Below, piece after piece: positions 38,070 through 42,699 of a stretch of 42,699 nt of DNA (positions are counted from its first letter, which is position 1; each line of letters opens with the position of its first letter). The notes under the pieces were generated by a model. That model made no database searches and was not told where the DNA came from. It saw only the letters and a program-made list of their open reading frames with translations. The stretch lies in assembly GCA_964589815.1 (NCBI GenBank), contig CAZPUR010000010.1:1-42699 (forward strand). Reading direction: 5' to 3'. The DNA is from CAZPUR01 sp964589815 (lineage in GTDB: Bacteria > Patescibacteriota > Microgenomatia > UBA1400). Position numbers and translations under genes: made by a program.

Positions 38070-39842
38070 ATGTCCCTTTTAAAAAAGATTCTTTTCATTT
38101 TTGCTTTCCTATTACTTGCCTCGCCTAACTTAGGCGGTACTCCTGCCTTAGCAGAAGACGAATTTGATACAAGTTATCAAATCATTTATACCGTTAATCC
38201 TGACGCCAGCGTTAAAGTACAACAAAAGGTCACTTTAACCAATAAACTCTCTCAAGTGTATGCCACCGAATACCAAATGACTTTGGGCACCACTCAAATT
38301 GAAGACATTAGTGCTTGGGACGGCCTGGGCCAAATTAAACCAGAGGTCAGCAGCACCAAAAATTCCACCCGAATCAAACTTAATTTTAATCAACAAGTGG
38401 TCGGTAAAGATGAAAAACTTAATTTTAGTTTAGATTTTACTTCTTTTGATTTTGCCTCTTTAAATGGACAAGTTTTGGAAATCGGTATCCCTAAAATGCA
38501 GAATTTAGACAGTCTTTCCGATTACCAAGTTACCCTGCGGCTGCCGAAAAAGTTCGGCCAACCCCTTTTTATTTTGCCTCAACCAAACAAGGTTGAAGAT
38601 TCTGGCAATACCACTGTTTATCATTTTGATAAAAATAGACTGCTTAACCAAAGTATTATTGCCTCTTTTGGAGAAAAACAAATATTTGATTTTGAATTAA
38701 TTTATGAGCTGGAAAACAATACTGACCAACCGGTCTATCAACAAATCGTCCTGCCTCCGGATTCCACTCATCAAAAAATATATCTTAATCATCTTTCTCT
38801 TGTTCCTGACCAAGTCAAAGTTGACGCTGACCAGAACTGGTTAGGTCAATATTTAATTATACCTGAAGAAAAGAAAACCATTACCGTTCAAGGTCAAGCA
38901 GAAATTTTTTTAAAATCCAGAAAAGATTTTCCTTTAACCAAGCCTGACTCAAACCTTTTAACTAACCAGCAAAAATATTGGCCGGTCAATCATGAGCAAA
39001 TCCAGGAGCTAGCTTTAGAACTTAAAGACACTCAAGAAGCCTACCGTTTTGTTCTCAATCAGTTAAATTATGATTATAAAAAGGTGGAAACCGGGAGTGA
39101 AAGATTGGGTGGGCTGGCCGTTTTAAATCATAAAGATGAGGCTATTTGCATGGAATTTACCGATCTTTTTATCACCTTAAATCGGGCTCTCGGCATTCCC
39201 AGTCGGGAGATTAACGGCTATGCTTATACTAATAATCCTCGTTTAAAACCTTTAAGCCTTAACCAAACTATTTTGCACAGTTGGCCTCAGTATTATGATG
39301 CAGAAAAAAATTCATGGGTTAATATTGATCCCACTTGGGAAAAAACTTCAGGTTTGGATTTTTTTAATCGCTTTGACCTTAATCACCTGGCCTTTGTCTT
39401 TCACGGTCAAGACAGTCAGTGGCCGGCTTTTAATGCCGATCAAATTAAAGTGGAGTTTGGTACCGAAACCAAAGAAAAAGTTGATTATGATCTTCACTTG
39501 GACTATCCCAGTCAAGTTTTGGCCGGCACCAAGGTACAAGCCAAAGCTATTATCAAAAACTTAGGCAATACGGCCATTTATGAACCCGATTATCCGGTTT
39601 TAGCCCCTTACGCCACCATTGAAAAAACCATTAATTTAGCTAAAACCAATCTTTTGACTCAAGAAGAAATAGAATTTGAGGTCAGTTTTAAAGACAAAAC
39701 AGAAAAAGCTAAAATAAAAATTATTTCACCGATTAAAGCTTATCTTTTGCCTTATGGAGGCGGCGCTGTTGGCGGAATTTTTATTTTTGTGGTATCTTTA
39801 TTTATATATGAAAAAGTTTTTAAGAAGTTGGCTCATCAATAG
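38070..39842 (+). CDS. membrane-anchored transglutaminase-like protein
   Basis: This 590-residue exported protein has a signal peptide at 1-28 (KKILFIFAFLLLASPNLGG, cleavage near ALAEDE), a beta-rich region of about 250 residues, a transglutaminase-like core and one C-terminal TM helix (VGGIFIFVVSLFIYEKVF). The core has Cys360 in EAICMEFTDLFI, His403 in ILHSWPQYYD and Asp420 in NIDPTWEK, the complete Cys-His-Asp triad. Such proteins are peptidases or cross-linkers at the cell surface, and the substrate is unknown. It overlaps the following membrane protein gene by 35 nt. The start ATG has its own promoter. Confidence 0.85.
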   Translation: MSLLKKILFIFAFLLLASPNLGGTPALAEDEFDTSYQIIYTVNPDASVKVQQKVTLTNKLSQVYATEYQMTLGTTQIEDISAWDGLGQIKPEVSSTKNSTRIKLNFNQQVVGKDEKLNFSLDFTSFDFASLNGQVLEIGIPKMQNLDSLSDYQVTLRLPKKFGQPLFILPQPNKVEDSGNTTVYHFDKNRLLNQSIIASFGEKQIFDFELIYELENNTDQPVYQQIVLPPDSTHQKIYLNHLSLVPDQVKVDADQNWLGQYLIIPEEKKTITVQGQAEIFLKSRKDFPLTKPDSNLLTNQQKYWPVNHEQIQELALELKDTQEAYRFVLNQLNYDYKKVETGSERLGGLAVLNHKDEAICMEFTDLFITLNRALGIPSREINGYAYTNNPRLKPLSLNQTILHSWPQYYDAEKNSWVNIDPTWEKTSGLDFFNRFDLNHLAFVFHGQDSQWPAFNADQIKVEFGTETKEKVDYDLHLDYPSQVLAGTKVQAKAIIKNLGNTAIYEPDYPVLAPYATIEKTINLAKTNLLTQEEIEFEVSFKDKTEKAKIKIISPIKAYLLPYGGGAVGGIFIFVVSLFIYEKVFKKLAHQ

Positions 39843-40215
39843 TGTCAGCCTGGCTTGCCTGGCTTGGTTTTTTTCCGGCCTGATTTTATCCTTCAGTCCG
39901 GACCAATTTTTCTTAACCACTTTAATTCTTACTTTACTCAGCAAAATCATCACGCCTCTCTTTGATTTAATCTTATTGCCCATCCATGTCATCACTTTAG
40001 GTTTATTTCGCTGGCTTAAAACGGCCTTGGTTTTTCTGATCGTTAATTATTTGGCTCCGGGGCTAAACTTCCAGCAGTTTGATTTCCCCGGTATTAGCTG
40101 GCAAGCCTTGGAAATTAAACCTTTCCATACTTCTTGGCTCTTAGCTTTGGTGATGGCCGCTTTCCTTTTTAATCTAATCAAAAAAGTAATCCAGTGGGTT
40201 TTGAAAAGAAGCTAA
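39808..40215 (+). CDS. four-TM membrane protein (PF04020-like, phage holin 4 family)
   Basis: This 135-residue polytopic protein has four hydrophobic segments. It matches the pattern of the widespread membrane family named after mycobacterial four-TM holins: KKFLRSWLINSVSLACLAWFF, then LTLLSKIITPLFDLILLPIHVITLGLFRWLKTALVFLIVNYLAPG. The holin name is historical and a lytic role is not implied. ATG at 39808 is chosen over an upstream start because the family begins with this basic stretch. It lies within the end of the transglutaminase-like gene and meets the minus-strand binding-protein gene tail to tail. Confidence 0.8.
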   Translation: MKKFLRSWLINSVSLACLAWFFSGLILSFSPDQFFLTTLILTLLSKIITPLFDLILLPIHVITLGLFRWLKTALVFLIVNYLAPGLNFQQFDFPGISWQALEIKPFHTSWLLALVMAAFLFNLIKKVIQWVLKRS

Positions 40216-41543
40216 AAAGGCAGGATATTTTTTCTGGTAATTTTAAAAACTTGAGGGTGAGAAAGAAAGACCACCGGACATTCTTCGCTTAAAGACTTTT
40301 GTAAATCAAAATATTTCTCTTTTCTTTCTTCTTGATTAAGAGTTTTACGAGCATCTTCCAGAATTTTATCAATTTTAGGACTTTTAAGATGAGTGATATT
40401 TTCCGGTCGGGTCGAATGCCAAAAAAGGTATTGGTCAGGGTCGGAGGGAATCTCCTGAATGCCTAAAAAAACCTGGTAATCAGAAGATAAAGTGTTAACT
40501 ACTTCTATTTCTGATTCTAGGTTTAAGACTTCCTCCCAAGAAGCTTTAATTTTTTCCGCCAGACCTAAAAAGGGTTGAGTGGTGGCAATTTTTACTTTTT
40601 CTTTACCGCTGTCTATCAGTAATTCCTGGGCATTTTTTTGGTTGAACTGATAAAGTTTGACTTGCTCAGTATAGGCCCAAGACAAAGGACTAATCGGTCC
40701 GGTGGCCCTCTCTTCTCCCTGAGGTTTATCTTTAATCGCATAAGCCAAAGCCTGACGTACATTTTTATCTTTGAGAAAACCGTTTTCCGTATTAAAAAAT
40801 AAGCCTAAAAACTGGTCTTTGGCAATCCGATTTTCTATGTTTACTTTTTCTTGCCAATCTTGGTTTAAACTGTTTTCCAAAAGGCCATCCAAGACATCAA
40901 CTTCGCCCAGTTTAAAACCTAAAATAGCGCTTTGGTTAGTGGCATAAAATCTGAAGCTTAATTCCTCTTTATCACTGATTAAAATTATTTTTTCGACTAA
41001 ATTGCCTTGTTTTTTAATCCTCTTTAAGGCATATGGCCCTACCCCTAAATAATTTTTCTTAAAAACCGGTTTGCTGACCGTGGTTAAAAAAGGAGCGTAG
41101 GGTTCTTTGAGTTTAAACTTAAGTGTTTTTTCGTCAATCACCTCTTTTTCCACCTCGCTAAAGTTTAGGTTTATCTGTTCTGCCTTAACCTTAGTGCCGT
41201 CTTGCCAAAAAATGTCATCGTTCAGCATAAAAGTATATTGCAGGCCGTCTTCGGAAATAATCCAAGACTTGGCTAAACCAGGAGTAGTCGAACCGTCTTG
41301 AGCCAGAGTCGTCAAACCAATACTTAAATAGCCCAAAATCTCATCCGGCAATTTGTCTACTTCACACCGACCGATTTTAGCCACCCTTTTTTTAGGCTTT
41401 AGTTGAGGTAAATAGGGGAATAATTTATAAATTAGGAAAAAAACAAGAATGCCCAGAACAGAACTGATTAGAATAACTTTGGCATGTTTGTTTAGAAAAG
41501 CCTTAGTCACCCAGGAAATTAAGCGGAATTTTATAAATACCAT
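40212..41543 (-). CDS. membrane-anchored ABC transporter substrate-binding protein (family 5)
   Basis: This is an extracellular solute-binding protein of family 5 (DppA/OppA type), 443 residues. Recognisable parts are LTTLAQDGSTTPGLAKSWIISEDGLQYTFMLNDDIFWQDGTKVKAEQI, then FLGLFFNTENGFLKDKNVRQALAYAI and the late DPDQYLFWHSTRPENI. Instead of a lipobox it has an uncleaved-looking N-terminal TM helix (residues about 23-45, VILISSVLGILVFFLIY). No permease or ATPase genes are in the window. It is probably co-transcribed with secG upstream, and shows a tail-to-tail overlap with the four-TM gene. Confidence 0.85.
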   Translation of the reverse strand: MVFIKFRLISWVTKAFLNKHAKVILISSVLGILVFFLIYKLFPYLPQLKPKKRVAKIGRCEVDKLPDEILGYLSIGLTTLAQDGSTTPGLAKSWIISEDGLQYTFMLNDDIFWQDGTKVKAEQINLNFSEVEKEVIDEKTLKFKLKEPYAPFLTTVSKPVFKKNYLGVGPYALKRIKKQGNLVEKIILISDKEELSFRFYATNQSAILGFKLGEVDVLDGLLENSLNQDWQEKVNIENRIAKDQFLGLFFNTENGFLKDKNVRQALAYAIKDKPQGEERATGPISPLSWAYTEQVKLYQFNQKNAQELLIDSGKEKVKIATTQPFLGLAEKIKASWEEVLNLESEIEVVNTLSSDYQVFLGIQEIPSDPDQYLFWHSTRPENITHLKSPKIDKILEDARKTLNQEERKEKYFDLQKSLSEECPVVFLSHPQVFKITRKNILPF

Positions 41544-41557
41544 ATTGCTCTTTTGTT

Positions 41558-41577
41558 ATTCCCGCACCGGTGGGAAT
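41558..41577. repeat. GC-rich palindrome between secG and the binding-protein gene
   Basis: ATTCCC and GGGAAT pair around GCACCGGT, which is itself partly symmetric (ACCGGT). It sits in the short gap between two minus-strand genes. Confidence 0.6.
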
Positions 41578-41587
41578 CTATATTAAT

Positions 41588-41806
41588 CTACTGTAACCAA
41601 AAATTCAATAAAGAAGTAATTAAAAACAGCCCGGCCAAAACAATGGTCAGACCAAAAACAATCCTCTCCATCCCTCTTTTGGAGTGATAAGAACCGGCTC
41701 CGCCGGTAATGGCTGAACTTAAACCCGAGCCTTCTGATTGCAAAACAATCAGACCAATTAGCAAAATACTGACAATAATATGGATGATAGTTAATAGGGT
41801 ATTCAT
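41588..41806 (-). CDS. secG: preprotein translocase subunit SecG
   Basis: SecG is the small subunit of the SecYEG channel. The 72-residue protein has the two TM helices and the linker typical of SecG: HIIVSILLIGLIVLQSEGSGLSSAITGG and then MERIVFGLTIVLAGLFLITSLL. Its promoter overlaps that of tRNA-Arg on the other strand, and a substrate-binding protein gene follows. Confidence 0.94.
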   Translation of the reverse strand: MNTLLTIIHIIVSILLIGLIVLQSEGSGLSSAITGGAGSYHSKRGMERIVFGLTIVLAGLFLITSLLNFWLQ

Positions 41807-41821
41807 CTTTTGATTAATCGT

Positions 41822-41867
41822 ATTTTATCAAAAAAATATGGCATCTGGCAACCTAAGATGCTATAAT
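41822..41867. promoter_or_regulatory. overlapping divergent promoters of secG and tRNA-Arg
   Basis: Minus strand: TTGCCA (41851-41846), an 18-nt spacer and TAAAAT (41827-41822) for secG. Plus strand: TGGCAT (41839-41844), a 17-nt spacer and TATAAT (41862-41867) for tRNA-Arg. The two promoters share DNA and may compete. Confidence 0.5.
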
Positions 41868-41878
41868 TTAGCTTGTTT

Positions 41879-41950
41879 GCCTCTGTAGCTTAATGGATAA
41901 AGCAACGGTCTTCGGAACCGTGGATGAGGGTTCGATTCCTTCCAGAGGCA
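41879..41950 (+). tRNA. tRNA-Arg (anticodon TCG)
   Basis: Acceptor GCCTCTG pairs with CAGAGGC. The anticodon arm is ACGGT-CTTCGGA-ACCGT with anticodon TCG. The T arm is GAGGG-TTCGATT-CCTTC with one G-T pair. CCA is not encoded. Confidence 0.96.
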
Positions 41951-41972
41951 CTGTAAAAATTTCTTTTTACAG
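41951..41972 (+). repeat. hairpin CTGTAAAAA / TTTTTACAG after tRNA-Arg
   Basis: This perfect 9-bp stem with a 4-nt loop follows the tRNA directly. A related hairpin (CTGTAAAA / TTTTACAG) lies at 42267-42292, so the two bracket the first GIY-YIG gene. It might also end the tRNA-Arg transcript. Confidence 0.6.
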
Positions 41973-41997
41973 TGTAAACGCTGGAATATTAGAATAA

Positions 41998-42264
41998 ATG
42001 AAAAGCTGGTTTGTTTATATTGCTTTATGTAAAGATAATTCTCTTTATACAGGTATAACGACTAATATTAAAAGGCGGGAAAGAGAACATAATACTGATA
42101 ATAAAACCGGCGCAAAGTCTTTACGTTCTAAACGACCGGTTAAAATTGTTTACGCAGAAAAGTATACTAATCAAAAAGAAGCTGCTAAAAGAGAAAGAGC
42201 CATTAAAAATTGGAAACGGGAATATAAGATTAAGCTTATTAAAAACAGGGTAATAAAGAACTAA
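41998..42264 (+). CDS. GIY-YIG nuclease domain protein (YhbQ-like)
   Basis: This is a small GIY-YIG endonuclease-like protein of 88 residues, of the UPF0213/YhbQ type. The core is WFVYIALCKDNSLYTGITTNIKRREREHN, in which VYIA and YTGIT stand for the GIY and YIG elements, with the conserved Arg after it. A Lys/Arg-rich helix with RERAIKNWKREYK forms the end. Function in the cell is unknown; proposed roles are DNA repair or mobile-element nuclease. It lies 47 nt after tRNA-Arg between two related hairpins. A second, more distant GIY-YIG gene follows. Confidence 0.88.
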   Translation: MKSWFVYIALCKDNSLYTGITTNIKRREREHNTDNKTGAKSLRSKRPVKIVYAEKYTNQKEAAKRERAIKNWKREYKIKLIKNRVIKN

Positions 42265-42266
42265 CA

Positions 42267-42292
42267 CTGTAAAAAGTTAAACTGTTTTACAG
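42267..42292 (+). repeat. second CTGTAAAA / TTTTACAG hairpin
   Basis: This 26-nt imperfect palindrome directly follows the first GIY-YIG gene and shares the arms of the hairpin at 41951-41972. The sequence after both is also similar (TGTAAACG and CGTAAAGG). Confidence 0.6.
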
Positions 42293-42304
42293 CGTAAAGG
42301 TTTA

Positions 42305-42331
42305 CCCTTTAAAATTAATAATTTTAAAGGG
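42305..42331. repeat. perfect 27-nt palindrome
   Basis: CCCTTTAAAATTA and TAATTTTAAAGGG are exact complements around a single A. Its last GGG is also the first GGG of the tRNA-Lys fragment that follows. Confidence 0.7.
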
Positions 42332-42387
42332 CCGCTAGCTCAATTGGAGATCAGGCTCAGCCTGACTCTTAAGCTTTATGTTTTGGG
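42329..42387 (+). pseudogene. degenerate tRNA-Lys(CTT) copy
   Basis: The first 19 nt (42329-42347) are identical to the 5' end of the intact tRNA-Lys at 42625. The middle is replaced by a small palindrome TCAGGC-TCA-GCCTGA (42351-42365). Then CTCTTAAGC matches the anticodon loop, and 14 of the 17 nt from AAGC onward match the tRNA up to the T arm. The second GIY-YIG gene starts inside this copy. It cannot fold into a working tRNA. Confidence 0.75.
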
Positions 42388-42662
42388 CATATGTTATAAA
42401 AAGCCAAACGACTGGTAAAATATACATTGGTCAAACAAACGATTTAGAAAAGCGTCTAAAAAGACACAATCACTTGTTACCAACTAAGAAGAATTCTTAT
42501 ACTAAGATTAACAGAGGTCCGTGGAAGTTAGTTTATAAGGAAGAATTTAAATCTCGGAAAGAAGTAATAAAAAAAGAAAGGTTTTTAAAATCTCACAAAG
42601 GAAGAGATTGGTTAAAATCATTATGGGCCGCTAGCTCAATTGGCAGAGCAAACGCCTCTTAA
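42378..42662 (+). CDS. GIY-YIG nuclease domain protein ending inside tRNA-Lys
   Basis: This is a second GIY-YIG protein, 94 residues as read. The core is FWAYVIKSQTTGKIYIGQTNDLEKRLKRHN and the tail RKEVIKKERFLKSHKGRDWLKS is standard for this small family. The natural end would be near LKSLW. The last 11 residues (AASSIGRANAS) are translated from the 5' half of tRNA-Lys, and the TAA stop falls on the anticodon loop. The start ATG lies in a degenerate tRNA-Lys copy. The gene is thus bracketed by two tRNA-Lys sequences as direct repeats, which suggests a tiny mobile element targeting this tRNA. Confidence 0.85.
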   Translation: MFWAYVIKSQTTGKIYIGQTNDLEKRLKRHNHLLPTKKNSYTKINRGPWKLVYKEEFKSRKEVIKKERFLKSHKGRDWLKSLWAASSIGRANAS

Positions 42663-42697
42663 GCGTTAGGTTCTGGGTTCGAGACCCAGGCGGCTCA
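42625..42697 (+). tRNA. tRNA-Lys (anticodon CTT)
   Basis: Acceptor GGGCCGC pairs with GCGGCTC. The anticodon arm is AACGC-CTCTTAA-GCGTT with anticodon CTT. The T arm is CTGGG-TTCGAGA-CCCAG. The discriminator is A and only CA remain before the window ends. The first 38 nt overlap the end of the GIY-YIG frame. No promoter is seen directly upstream, so it may depend on readthrough. Confidence 0.96.
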
Positions 42698-42699
42698 CA

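Noticed and set aside
39808..40215. Phage holin as sign of a prophage
   Set aside because: The family is a common bacterial membrane protein and no phage structural, lysis or integrase genes are nearby.
42329..42697. Split tRNA-Lys with the GIY-YIG gene as an intron-encoded endonuclease
   Set aside because: The downstream tRNA is complete, so no splicing is required, and no group I intron core is visible between the copies.

Overview
The window looks like part of a chromosome from an ultra-small, AT-rich bacterium of the Candidate Phyla Radiation (Patescibacteria), most like the Parcubacteria/Microgenomates side. This is inferred from protein style, very short gene spacing, small versions of housekeeping proteins, a translation elongation factor-like mini-protein, a four-helix-bundle (S23) ORF and many AT-rich and palindromic repeats of the kind common in these genomes. 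No rRNA or other marker here fixes the lineage. The standard bacterial code applies: TGA acts as a stop in many ATGA overlaps. No CRISPR array or complete phage is visible.

Layout. (1) 1-6496: clpB, then the amidotransferase genes gatC, gatA and gatB, with a four-helix-bundle gene inserted between gatC and gatA. gatB carries in-frame repeat DNA. (2) 6500-9900: dnaE, bracketed by a perfect 22-bp inverted repeat. (3) 9900-16263: a nucleotide operon pyrD - hxlB-like - pyrF - pyrE - SLOG-fold gene - prs - pyrG. It is preceded by a promoter, a 22-codon leader ORF and a strong terminator that together look like an attenuator. (4) 16268-18254: rplS overlapping yraN, a small unknown gene and a Nudix gene on the minus strand, then divergent tRNA-Glu and tRNA-Lys. 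(5) 18275-21977: ruvC-ruvA-ruvB, the elongation factor-like gene, a small metallopeptidase and holA. (6) 21988-26672: sugar-phosphate genes (phosphomannomutase, inositol monophosphatase-like, phosphoglucose/phosphomannose isomerase), a remnant phosphoesterase and an unrecognised HAD-like gene. (7) 26727-36455: a central-carbon operon ppsA - eno - pfkB - acs - korA - korB - dedA. (8) 36452-42697: lexA, a REP-associated transposase between its own repeats, envelope genes (transglutaminase-like, four-TM protein, substrate-binding protein, secG), then tRNA-Arg, two GIY-YIG nucleases and tRNA-Lys(CTT).

How the genes fit together. korAB and acs exchange pyruvate, acetyl-CoA and acetate. ppsA takes pyruvate to PEP, and enolase would lead PEP to 2-phosphoglycerate. 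Sugar phosphates from there feed the mannose/glucose module, and the hexulose isomerase may feed PRPP synthesis by prs for pyrE and pyrG. The enolase, however, lacks a key catalytic glutamate.

The strongest candidates for something new are: a GIY-YIG gene bracketed by a degenerate and an intact tRNA-Lys, the pyrD leader attenuator, the enolase with Glu-to-Lys at its catalytic position, the transposase with its two-hairpin repeats, repeat DNA used as coding sequence in gatB, acs, korA and a metallopeptidase, and a divergent HAD protein. No database search was run. All family names come from motif reading.
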